NCBI GenBank assembly: GCA_002401885.1 | Contig: NVUL01000048.1 | Location: 1 to 52,845 of the forward strand | Direction of reading: 5' to 3' | Source: SAR86 cluster bacterium | Lineage (GTDB): Bacteria; Pseudomonadota; Gammaproteobacteria; Pseudomonadales; Pseudohongiellaceae | Length of the DNA stretch: 52,845 nucleotides | Part shown: positions 9,584 to 17,522 of the stretch, one piece after another | Layout of the letters: each line of letters starts with the position of its first letter | How positions within the stretch are numbered: position 1 is the stretch's first letter | Translations under genes and position numbers: made by a program | The notes under the pieces: model-generated | Told to the model about the DNA's origin: nothing | The model's input: the letters and a program-made list of their open reading frames with translations, nothing else | The model's database searches: none

Positions 9584-12046
9584 CTATTCCTGTCGCAATG
9601 CACGAATCGGGTTTCGATTGGCTGTTACAGCGGCCAATGATCCAACTGTCAGAAATGCCATAAGCAGAGTCGCGATGGCTGTAGTCACGAATATGCTCGG
9701 ACTTATTTCAGCCCTGTAAACGAAGCCTTGTAACCAGGCATTCATTACATACCAAGCAATCGGCCACGCAAGCACATTGGCAATCACAACGAGCTTGCAG
9801 AAATCCTTAGAAAGTAGGCTGACTATTCCCAAGACAGTGCTGCCTAACACCTTCCGTATCCCAATCTCTTTGGTTCGCAATTCTGTTAGATAGGAAGCAA
9901 GGCCAAAAAGGCCCAGGATAGCAACGAAAATGGCGACCACTGAAAATAACGTAAACACATTGCCCTGTGTCCGTTCATTTTGATAGAGACCCGCGTAGTT
10001 TTGCTCAAGAAATGACTGAACTATAGGCACACCTGGCATGAATTGCTGCCATATGCTCTCAATATAGGCCAGAGTTTCCGCTGGATTTTCGCCAGAATAT
10101 TTGACTGCTAACTGCCGCAAATAAGTTGAAGTATTTTCTAAGTTATTATTCTCTCGCAAACGGTAATAGGTCGGTTTTACTTCCTCTCTAACAGAGGAGA
10201 AAAGAATATCTTCGGTTACACCTATCACTGTTGTTTGCACCGAAAGGGCCGCATCAGCAGCACGCCAAACTTCTAGAGAACGACCAATTGCATTCTCTGG
10301 CGTCCAGCCTAATTGTCTGACAGCTGACTCATTGAGGACAATCCCGCCTGTTGTATGCGGATTTTCCCGACTAACTTCTACCCACATATCAGCACTGTTA
10401 GAGGGAGAAAAGTCTCGACCGCTAATCACCTGAATATCAAAGGTCGAGAAGAAATCATAGTCAACGTTTAGTGGCGTTATCATCCTGGGCTGTGATCCAT
10501 CCCCTTCGATGGTAAATCCCTCAAGATTATTATTCTGGTTGGATGGCATCATATTGGCTGCTGTCACAGATGAAATATTGGGATGTCGCAGCAACTCTTG
10601 TTTCATCGTTTGATACTGGCTGCCCATACCAACAATAGAATTCCCGCGGTAGATCGCGACTTTTTCTGTATTCAGGCCTAGTTCCAGATTGAGCACATAG
10701 CGAATCTGATTAAAGGCAATGCCAGATGCGATAATGAGCACAATCGAAATAGTGAATTGCACTATCACCAGTGACTTTCTCAAGGTTTCTCCCTTGGCGC
10801 CTGTTTCCAGCTCTCCTTTGAGAACGCTCGACAGAGGGAAATCGGCCATGTAGAACGCTGGATAGCTTCCAGCGAGAATACCCACCACAATGGCAAGCAG
10901 AGTAAAATACGCAAGGTAAGAATAATTTTCAGCGAGTCCGAGAGTTAGCTCGAGGCCCAAGATATTGTTCACTAAAGGCAAAAGCAGGTCGGAGATTCCA
11001 ACAGCAAGTGATACAGCGAGCAGTGAAAGTAGAATTGATTCACCTAGAAACTGAATCATCAGCTGCGACCTCGTTGCACCAAAAACCTTACGCATACCAA
11101 TCTCGTCTGCTCTTGCCATGGACCGGGCAGTGGAGAGGTTCATGAAGTTGAAGCATGCTATTGCGAGTATCAGTAATGCAATTGCAGCAAACGCAGCGAC
11201 CAGGACAGCGTTGCCATTAGTCGCCAGCTCTCCTTCCCGCTGAGAACGAAGGTGGATGTCCGTTACCGGCATGACGGTAAAGCGCGTAGCGAGCTGCTGC
11301 TCTGGAAGATGCCTGTCTAAGAATTCAGGGAGCAAGTCCACCAATTGTTGAATATCGTAAGACTCTTCAGTGAGAATATAGGTGTAGAAACTGTTGTTCC
11401 CCCAATCGCTCATGGCACGCGAGTTCAATTCCTGCGTCGCAAATGATGCGAATGCTCTTGGGGCCATGTGTGATTCCTGAACGAGGTCAGCCATTACACC
11501 GGTAACCACGTAGGGAGTGTCACCATTAAATAGTAGAGTCTCACCAACGGGATTGCTGTCAGCAAAATATTTGCTTGCTAGGGTTTCACTCAATACGATC
11601 TCGTAGGGTGATGTCAATGCACCTTCCCATTGCCCATAGAGCATAGGTATGTCAAAGATTTCATGCACACCTTCGTCTGCATAATAAACGCCGCCTTCAT
11701 AGTAGAAATCATTAGATCCCGGAGTCGACACCAGTGGCCGCCTTATATACATACGAACAGCACTTTCGATCTCGGGGAAGTCTTGCTGCAACAAAGGCCC
11801 AACTTGGGGCGCGTTAGCAGCAAGGTGTAAATCTGGCGATCCATCAGGGATTGTCAGAGTTCGCATTACCCGATAAATGCGGTCGGACTTTTCCCAGTGT
11901 TTGTCATAGCTGGTTTCGTTAATCACAAACAGCGAGATCATAATTACACAAGCAATACCGATGGATAGACCAACCAAATTAATCGCAGAAAATAGCTTGT
12001 TTGAAAACAGGTTTCTGATAGCTACTAATAGATAATTTTTAATCAT
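9584..12046 (-). CDS. FtsX/MacB-type ABC transporter permease, duplicated core (permease A)
   Basis: The preferred ATG at 12046 gives 820 residues starting MIKNYLLVAIRN, with AGGTG 9 bases upstream; a GTG four codons earlier is possible. Features are an N-terminal helix (about 20-43), a MacB-type periplasmic domain (45-270), a first core with EIGMRKVFGA at 315-324, a second periplasmic domain and a terminal core with EIGIRKVLGS. Both coupling motifs are intact. It is the first permease after the adaptor gene, about 57 bases downstream, so ATPase, adaptor, permease A and permease B look like one transcript. The four permeases differ clearly from each other, so this is an old duplication and not a recent amplification. 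Confidence 0.93.
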   Translation of the reverse strand: MIKNYLLVAIRNLFSNKLFSAINLVGLSIGIACVIMISLFVINETSYDKHWEKSDRIYRVMRTLTIPDGSPDLHLAANAPQVGPLLQQDFPEIESAVRMYIRRPLVSTPGSNDFYYEGGVYYADEGVHEIFDIPMLYGQWEGALTSPYEIVLSETLASKYFADSNPVGETLLFNGDTPYVVTGVMADLVQESHMAPRAFASFATQELNSRAMSDWGNNSFYTYILTEESYDIQQLVDLLPEFLDRHLPEQQLATRFTVMPVTDIHLRSQREGELATNGNAVLVAAFAAIALLILAIACFNFMNLSTARSMARADEIGMRKVFGATRSQLMIQFLGESILLSLLAVSLAVGISDLLLPLVNNILGLELTLGLAENYSYLAYFTLLAIVVGILAGSYPAFYMADFPLSSVLKGELETGAKGETLRKSLVIVQFTISIVLIIASGIAFNQIRYVLNLELGLNTEKVAIYRGNSIVGMGSQYQTMKQELLRHPNISSVTAANMMPSNQNNNLEGFTIEGDGSQPRMITPLNVDYDFFSTFDIQVISGRDFSPSNSADMWVEVSRENPHTTGGIVLNESAVRQLGWTPENAIGRSLEVWRAADAALSVQTTVIGVTEDILFSSVREEVKPTYYRLRENNNLENTSTYLRQLAVKYSGENPAETLAYIESIWQQFMPGVPIVQSFLEQNYAGLYQNERTQGNVFTLFSVVAIFVAILGLFGLASYLTELRTKEIGIRKVLGSTVLGIVSLLSKDFCKLVVIANVLAWPIAWYVMNAWLQGFVYRAEISPSIFVTTAIATLLMAFLTVGSLAAVTANRNPIRALRQE

Positions 12047-12103
12047 GTGTATGGACACCTTATTACTCGACGCTTTGTATGAATCAAAATACAGTTCAAG
12101 GGC

Positions 12104-13363
12104 TTACTGGGTGAGCTGAATCCTTTCCATGTCTTCCATCTGGCTATAACTGGAGGTAATAACTCTATCGCCCTGCTGCAATCCTTCTTGGACTTCTACG
12201 AAACGGTTGTTACGGCGCCCTACGCGCACATCACGCCGGGTCGCATACTCTCCGTTGGCACCCACAACAAACACCCAGTTTCCGCCAGTATCTTGGATAA
12301 ACCCACCTAGCGGCAGGAGCAAGGATTCAACTGGATTCCCTAGAACTAACTCCAATTGCAGAGTTTGGCCACGACGAACATTCGCTGGAGCCAATCCTTC
12401 GAAAATTAGATCCACTTCAAAAGTACCTTCAGTAATTTCCGGATATACCTTGATCACTCTGGCGTTGAATTCCGCTCCCGATAAGGTGAAGGTTGCATCC
12501 TGATCAGCGGCTACTCGCGTCACATAGTATTCATCTATCTGCGCCACAATCTTGTACTGATCAATGACATCTATCTGACCTAAGCGCTCCCCCCTCTGCT
12601 TGCTCTCGCCAATATCTACCGGCAAGGAGGTCAATTGACCAGAGATAGGGGCACGTACTAGCAGACTTTCAAAACTGCTTTGAGACACCTTCAAGTTTTC
12701 CTCGAGTTTTAATTTCTGCGTGGCTATCTGTATAAGCCTGTCTTCACGTATCTTCTCTTCCAACACCTGTCGCGCGAGCAGATTGTTCAATACCTTTCGT
12801 TGATAGCTCAACTCGTCGACTAAGGCGTCATACTCCTCTTGAGAAACAAGGCTCTTTGCAACTAACAATGCAGATCGGGATTTCTGGCGCTTGAGGACTA
12901 CTATTCGATATTCTGTATCAATCAGATTTCGCGCCGTATTCAATGTGGTTGTTTCAAAGCCATCGGAAATATTGTTCAAGAAATTCATCTGTTCGGTAAT
13001 ACTTGTATCATTCCGCGCTGCGTCCAAGCGCAGATTAGTATTGCTGAGTTGCAGTAGTGCCTGGCCTGCCTCCACGAAGCTGCCTTCCTCAACAAAAACT
13101 TCTTCAACGGCACCACCATTTACCGCGTCGAGAAACACGCTGTTTAGCGGTTGAATCGTGCCTCGAATTGGAATTAAGTCCTCGAACGCTCCAAACTGAA
13201 CTTCTGAGACGATAATTTGTTCTGCCGGCACGCGATAGGTACGGATTGACGCGTCAGCCAATACTCCATAGAGAAACCACGCTGTGGTAGCTATTGCAGC
13301 AGCAATTAGCCCCCATTGCCAAATCGCCAATCTCTTCTTTTCTATTACTTTATCCATCGCCAT
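12104..13363 (-). CDS. HlyD/RND-type periplasmic adaptor (membrane fusion protein)
   Basis: 419 residues. A single N-terminal membrane helix (about 16-36) anchors a periplasmic body. A first half lipoyl segment (about 75-110, EEVFVEEGSFVEAGQALLQL region) is followed by a long helical hairpin (about 115-225), the second lipoyl half (LLVRAPISGQLTSLPVDIGE), a beta-barrel (about 260-345) and a membrane-proximal domain at the end. Family knowledge: such adaptors bridge an inner-membrane ABC permease and an outer-membrane channel of the TolC type. No TolC-like gene lies in the window. The gene sits 36 bases behind the ATPase gene and 57 before permease A, so it is the only adaptor available to all four permeases. 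Confidence 0.93.
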   Translation of the reverse strand: MAMDKVIEKKRLAIWQWGLIAAAIATTAWFLYGVLADASIRTYRVPAEQIIVSEVQFGAFEDLIPIRGTIQPLNSVFLDAVNGGAVEEVFVEEGSFVEAGQALLQLSNTNLRLDAARNDTSITEQMNFLNNISDGFETTTLNTARNLIDTEYRIVVLKRQKSRSALLVAKSLVSQEEYDALVDELSYQRKVLNNLLARQVLEEKIREDRLIQIATQKLKLEENLKVSQSSFESLLVRAPISGQLTSLPVDIGESKQRGERLGQIDVIDQYKIVAQIDEYYVTRVAADQDATFTLSGAEFNARVIKVYPEITEGTFEVDLIFEGLAPANVRRGQTLQLELVLGNPVESLLLPLGGFIQDTGGNWVFVVGANGEYATRRDVRVGRRNNRFVEVQEGLQQGDRVITSSYSQMEDMERIQLTQ

Positions 13364-13399
13364 AACAACACCATTTCTTGTTCATTTCAGACTTGAGCA

Positions 13400-14113
13400 T
13401 CAGGCAAAAGCTGTTCTATCCTGATTGTCTGACTCACTAATTACCTTGCCATCAAGCATACGCACAATACGTTTACCCACCGCCGCATCTTCGGCAGAGT
13501 GAGTAACCATAACAATGGTTGTTCCCTCGTCATTGAGTCCGGATAAAATCTTCATCACTTCCTCGCCGTGCTCACTGTCCAGATTACCGGTTGGCTCATC
13601 CGCAAGTATGAGATTGGGCTGGTTAACGATGGCCCTTGCCACGGCAACTCTCTGTTGCTGTCCGCCAGATAGCTGCTGAGGGAAGTGTTTGGCTCGATGA
13701 GCCATGTCCATTTTTTCCAATACTGACTCTACTTTCTTTTTGCGCTCGGACGGTGGAGTTTTCGTGTAGATCAATGGTAGTTCTACGTTTTCATATACCG
13801 TAAGTTCGTCAATCAGATTAAAGCTTTGAAAAACAAAACCAATATTCCCCTTGCGCAGGTTTGCCCGCTGCCTTTCTGTATATGAAGATACTTCCTCATC
13901 TAGAAACCAGTACTTACCACCATCAGGGTTGTCAATAAGGCCGAGAATATGAAGCAGCGTTGATTTGCCACATCCAGAAGGACCCATTATAGAAGTGAAC
14001 TCACCCGGGCTTATTTGAAGATTGACTTCATCAAGCGCGGTTGTCTCTACCTCTTCTGTCCGAAACAGTTTCATTAAGCCCTCTATTCGTATAATCATTC
14101 TCTTCTTTCCCAT
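13400..14113 (-). CDS. ABC transporter ATP-binding protein, MacB/LolD type
   Basis: 237 residues with a complete nucleotide-binding domain: Walker A GPSGCGKST (44-52), Q-loop Gln 96, signature LSGGQQQR (148-155), Walker B LILADEP (168-174), the class-typical TGNLDSE next to it, and H-loop His 205. This family drives type VII exporters such as MacAB and LolCDE. It is the only ATPase in the cluster and the first gene after the intergenic regulatory region, so it presumably energises all four permeases. The start is ambiguous: the Met at residue 6 (ATG ending at 14098) has a purine-rich stretch in front and is also plausible. Confidence 0.95.
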   Translation of the reverse strand: MGKKRMIIRIEGLMKLFRTEEVETTALDEVNLQISPGEFTSIMGPSGCGKSTLLHILGLIDNPDGGKYWFLDEEVSSYTERQRANLRKGNIGFVFQSFNLIDELTVYENVELPLIYTKTPPSERKKKVESVLEKMDMAHRAKHFPQQLSGGQQQRVAVARAIVNQPNLILADEPTGNLDSEHGEEVMKILSGLNDEGTTIVMVTHSAEDAAVGKRIVRMLDGKVISESDNQDRTAFA

Positions 14114-14352
14114 TTACGGTTATCAATGAAGACGGTAAATCTCACTCGATGAGTAATTAAAAAATGAGAAGGCCATGGCGACCTTCCCAATCACGCGCTG
14201 AGCTACTTAGACATTTCAAGACCCTGCGATGCAAATATGCAATCACCGCTAGCCCAACGCGCGATAACTAAGGATTGCAAATGGCATACCAATATTTTAT
14301 TAGTATTAATTTCAATTGCTTAAGAGATTATCAATGAGATAAATTGCACTGC

Positions 14353-14369
14353 TGTTCCAAAATGAAACA
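14353..14369. promoter_or_regulatory. Candidate activator-binding site, left of the promoter pair
   Basis: TGTTCCAAAATGAAACA is the best palindrome of the set, with 6 of 7 arm positions symmetric around AAA. It matches the site at 14613-14629 at 14 of 17 positions. Its centre is 140 bases upstream of the predicted start at 14501 for the rightward promoter. A poorer copy (14372-14388, containing the palindrome GTTTCGAAAC) follows 19 bases on. Confidence 0.6.
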
Positions 14370-14371
14370 AT

Positions 14372-14388
14372 CCAACCGTTTCGAAACA
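14372..14388. promoter_or_regulatory. Weak second copy of the activator site
   Basis: On the minus strand it begins TGTTTCG, close to the half site, but the other arm is poor. It includes the perfect 10-base palindrome GTTTCGAAAC (14378-14387). The spacing of 19 bases from the main site is compatible with adjacent dimers. It could be chance. Confidence 0.3.
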
Positions 14389-14474
14389 AGACGACTGCAG
14401 TAATATTGACTTCGTTTTATTCCAGGACCCATATAATCGCTGAAATTCCTATCCCGTAGAATATTTCCTATTGT

Positions 14475-14490
14475 TGGCGCTATTATTGCT
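14475..14490 (+). promoter_or_regulatory. Sigma-54 (-24/-12) promoter for the second two-component system
   Basis: TGGCGCTATTATTGCT has TGGC at -24, TTGCT at -12 and the exact 10-base GG-to-GC spacing. The predicted start is at about 14501, giving a leader of about 168 bases before the ATG at 14669. With a palindromic site about 140 bases upstream, this suggests that RR2 and HK2 are autoregulated. Confidence 0.65.
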
Positions 14491-14511
14491 CTTTATTGAC
14501 TGAGACGTCGC

Positions 14512-14527
14512 AGCAATATTGTAGCCA
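14512..14527 (-). promoter_or_regulatory. Sigma-54 (-24/-12) promoter for the ATPase-adaptor-permease operon
   Basis: The minus strand reads TGGCTACAATATTGCT: TGGC, exact spacing, TTGCT. The predicted start is also at about 14501, with a long leader of about 388 bases before the ATG at 14113. The palindrome at 14613-14629 lies about 120 bases upstream. The element faces the rightward promoter at 14475-14490, and together they form an imperfect inverted repeat. Confidence 0.65.
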
Positions 14528-14612
14528 GGCTTTGTTTTTAGGAAATATCTTTTATATACAATGAGGTAGGGTGGAATATCTTGAGCAATCCAGCCTAGCC
14601 TGAGATTCAATG

Positions 14613-14629
14613 TGTACCATTATGAAACA
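14613..14629. promoter_or_regulatory. Candidate activator-binding site, right of the promoter pair
   Basis: TGTACCATTATGAAACA, a palindrome with 5 of 7 arm positions symmetric. It lies in the leader of the second two-component system and at a typical enhancer distance (about 120 bases) upstream of the leftward sigma-54 promoter. Confidence 0.6.
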
Positions 14630-14668
14630 TTCGCTAGTAGTATGAACAGCAAATAAGAATTCAGGAAT

Positions 14669-16060
14669 ATGGCAGTGAAAAAACAGGGCAATGACAATCA
14701 GAACATACTCATCGTGGATGACGATCGGGATGTGCTGCTTACGGCTGAACTGGTACTAAAGGACGGCCATAAACGCATTCAATGCATGGCAAACCCGAGT
14801 GACTTACCGAATTTACTCGCGACGGAGAAATTCGATGTGGTGCTGCTCGATATGAATTTTACGCGAGGGCTCACCAGCGGCGAAGAAGGCTTTTACTGGC
14901 TGCGTAAAATAAAAGAATTATCCGAGGACACACAGGTAATCATGACGACTGCCTATGGTGAAATTGACCTGGCGGTGGAAGCCATCAAACAAGGCGCTTC
15001 GGATTTTCTCGTCAAACCTTGGAATAATGAGAAACTGATCAGCACCGTAAATACCTGCTTACAGCTAGGTCAGTCTAAGCAAAAAATCCGCCAGCTTGAG
15101 AACACTCAACAAGCTCTTAACGAAAAACTCGAGTCAGAATTCAGCGAAATTATTGGCGAATCATCAAGCATGAAACAGGTGTTTGCTCTCGTTGATAAAG
15201 TAGCTAGTACCGATGCCAGCGTTCTAATCCTCGGTGAAAATGGCACTGGTAAAGAGCTCATTGCCCGAGCCATACACAGAAAATCTACGCGCCATCAATT
15301 GCCGATGATAAGTGTTGATCTGGGTGCGATTAGCGAGAATCTATTCGAATCCGAAATGTTCGGACATAAGAAAGGCGCATTTACTGACGCCAGGCAAGAC
15401 CGTACGGGGCGCTTCGAAATTGCAGACGGTGGAACGTTATTTCTGGATGAGATTGGCAATCTTAGCCAACCGCTGCAGGCCAAGCTTCTTGGCGTTCTTG
15501 AATCTCGAAGCGTTACCAGAGTTGGTTCAGATAGCATGCACCCGATTGACATTCGACTGATTTGCGCAACCAATATGTCAGCGAAAGATATGGCGAATGA
15601 TGAGTTATTTCGCAAGGATTTACTCTACCGTATCAATACCGTTGAAGTGCTCTTGCCCCCTCTTAGAGAGCGCACTTCGGATATTCCACTACTCGCGACT
15701 CACTATATTAGAACCTACTCCAATAAGTACAATAAGCCAGAAATTCAACTTAGTTCCAGTGACATAAGTAAATTGCAGAACTACAAGTGGCCAGGGAATA
15801 TACGTGAATTACAACATTCCCTTGAACGAGCCGTCATCGTGGCAGAGAACGGGAAGATCGACCTGCAAAATATGTTGATAGGTCAAACGCTGGAGAACAA
15901 ACCTAAGTCCGAACTCAACATTTCCAAATTAGAGGAACAGGCTATAAAACAGGCGATTCACAGGTATCAAGGAAATCTTACTCAGGTGGCTAAAGCATTG
16001 GGATTAGGTAGAACAACACTTTACCGCAAGATGGAAAAGTATGGGCTCGCTGACAAATAG
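14669..16060 (+). CDS. NtrC-type sigma-54-dependent response regulator (RR2)
   Basis: 463 residues, all three domains present. The receiver (about 11-130) has acidic DDD at 17-19, phosphoacceptor Asp 61, Thr 94 and Lys 116. The AAA+ domain (about 155-385) has Walker A GENGTGKE and a Walker B region with LFLDEIGN. Its sigma-54 contact loop reads GAFTDA instead of the textbook GAFTGA. A Fis-type helix-turn-helix (ALGLGRTTLYRKMEKYG) ends the protein. An AGGA lies just before the ATG. The gene overlaps the HK2 gene by 20 bases. With sigma-54 promoters and palindromes immediately upstream, it very likely controls both its own operon and the divergent ABC operon. Whether RR1 and RR2 share sites is open. 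Confidence 0.95.
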   Translation: MAVKKQGNDNQNILIVDDDRDVLLTAELVLKDGHKRIQCMANPSDLPNLLATEKFDVVLLDMNFTRGLTSGEEGFYWLRKIKELSEDTQVIMTTAYGEIDLAVEAIKQGASDFLVKPWNNEKLISTVNTCLQLGQSKQKIRQLENTQQALNEKLESEFSEIIGESSSMKQVFALVDKVASTDASVLILGENGTGKELIARAIHRKSTRHQLPMISVDLGAISENLFESEMFGHKKGAFTDARQDRTGRFEIADGGTLFLDEIGNLSQPLQAKLLGVLESRSVTRVGSDSMHPIDIRLICATNMSAKDMANDELFRKDLLYRINTVEVLLPPLRERTSDIPLLATHYIRTYSNKYNKPEIQLSSSDISKLQNYKWPGNIRELQHSLERAVIVAENGKIDLQNMLIGQTLENKPKSELNISKLEEQAIKQAIHRYQGNLTQVAKALGLGRTTLYRKMEKYGLADK

Positions 16061-17408
16061 TCTTAAAGGCCAGCACCTGAAGCTAATTCTGCAAGTGACA
16101 TTGCTAGTTGGCTCAGCATTTCTATTTTCTTATAGCATCTTGCAAACCAATTGGATCGGCACACCCATTATTAGCCTAACGCTCATTGTATTAATCACAT
16201 CGAACATCATACGACTAAGCGAGAAAAGCCATAGGGACTTTGCCCAATTCTTAAATAACGTATCCCACAACGATTTCTCTACCTCCACCGCCGCCGCAGG
16301 CTCTAACGCTGGCGCCAAAACGTTTGTAGATGCTCAAAAGACACTGCTAGCGAAGTATAGAAAGCTCAAAGTCGACCGCACTGTTCAGAATGAGTACCTA
16401 CAAATGGTGGTTGAACATGTAGATACTGCTTTGTTGTGTTTCGATAGCACAGGAAAAATAGAGTTTATTAACCATGCAGCAAGCGAGCTTCTCAATAAGA
16501 AGTATATTTCGAGTATCAACATCATTGGCAGATTGAACAAGGAATTGGGCAACACTCTAAAAACAATTCGCTCCGGTGATCACATTGTTCTCAAAACTGT
16601 AATCGCCAACGAGCTGCAAAGCCTGATGCTTACCGCTTCTGAATTCGTACTGCTGGAGAAAAAGTACAAACTGGTTTCCATGCAAAACATCAAGAATGCC
16701 TTGGATGAAAGAGAAATAGAGAGCTGGCAGAAATTGATTAAGGTACTAACCCACGAAATAATGAATTCAATGACACCGATAGTGTCTCTTAGCCACTATG
16801 TTAAAAAGGTAGTAGGAGATCCAACATTAGCGCCTCTGCTCATTGATGAAAACTCAGAGCAACACATAGATTTGCAACAAAGCATCGAGGCGATTTCTTC
16901 GCGCAGCCAGGGCTTAATGGAGTTTGTGAATTCCTACAGGAGTCTTAGCAATTTGCCTAAACCCGAGTTTTCAGAAGTCGAGTTGGAGCCGCTTCTTCAG
17001 CGCATAAGTTCCTTGCTTAAAGAAAGGCTTGAGGCAAATAACATCAATTTTGTTACCCAAGTTGAACCCAGCAATCTGTCCATAACAGCAGATACTAAAC
17101 TTCTAGAGCAGGTTCTGATTAATTTGGTCGGTAACGCCATAGATGCCGTCGAAGAAACAAACTCACCTACGGTAGAACTCCGATGCAACCAGGCACGGAA
17201 TGGCAGAGTTCAAATTCAAGTCAAGGACAATGGCTGTGGAATTAGTAAAGAAATAATAGACAATATTTTTACACCTTTCTTTACAACAAAAGAACAAGGC
17301 AGTGGCATTGGGCTGAGTCTTTCGCGACAACTGACGCGACTCAACAAGGGAACTTTGAATGTAAGTAGTCTGGAAGGTGTAGGCAGTCAATTTACGCTTT
17401 CGTTCTAG
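16041..17408 (+). CDS. Membrane sensor histidine kinase, NtrY-like (HK2)
   Basis: 455 residues. Two adjacent N-terminal helices (about 12-33 and 39-58) are joined by a loop of only a few residues. A PAS-like domain (about 115-215) follows, then the phosphoacceptor box LTHEIMNSMTP with His 238, and a HATPase domain with LINLVGNAIDAV, VKDNGCGI and GSGIGLSLSRQL. The layout is the same as in HK1, including the gene overlap with its regulator; in both pairs the kinase ATG lies inside the codons for the terminal MEKYG of the regulator. The near absence of a periplasmic sensor domain suggests detection within the membrane or through the permeases. It probably phosphorylates RR2; cross-talk with RR1 is possible. 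Confidence 0.95.
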   Translation: MGSLTNSLKGQHLKLILQVTLLVGSAFLFSYSILQTNWIGTPIISLTLIVLITSNIIRLSEKSHRDFAQFLNNVSHNDFSTSTAAAGSNAGAKTFVDAQKTLLAKYRKLKVDRTVQNEYLQMVVEHVDTALLCFDSTGKIEFINHAASELLNKKYISSINIIGRLNKELGNTLKTIRSGDHIVLKTVIANELQSLMLTASEFVLLEKKYKLVSMQNIKNALDEREIESWQKLIKVLTHEIMNSMTPIVSLSHYVKKVVGDPTLAPLLIDENSEQHIDLQQSIEAISSRSQGLMEFVNSYRSLSNLPKPEFSEVELEPLLQRISSLLKERLEANNINFVTQVEPSNLSITADTKLLEQVLINLVGNAIDAVEETNSPTVELRCNQARNGRVQIQVKDNGCGISKEIIDNIFTPFFTTKEQGSGIGLSLSRQLTRLNKGTLNVSSLEGVGSQFTLSF

Positions 17409-17522
17409 AGATAACCTCCGCAATGTACCAGTTTGTTGCTAGTTTTCAAGTGTCAGATCGAACTTCCCGGACACCGCTTTCCCATTTTTCTCTAGAGGAT
17501 AGCTGCGGGAAACAAAATTCTT

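Larger units (their letters stand above)
14114..14668. promoter_or_regulatory. Regulatory intergenic region between ATPase operon and second two-component system
   Basis: This 555-base gap between divergent genes contains no coding sequence I can support. It holds two face-to-face sigma-54 elements in the middle and palindromic sites on both sides, listed separately. A GAAGG/CCTTC inverted repeat around 14168-14186 lies in the leader of the ATPase transcript and could form a weak hairpin. The rest is AT-rich. Confidence 0.7.

Noticed and set aside
17478-17512. Terminator between HK2 and the HD gene (TTTCCC paired with GGGAAA)
   Set aside because: The stem is only six bases with a loop of 23 and no T-run, so it is within chance expectation.
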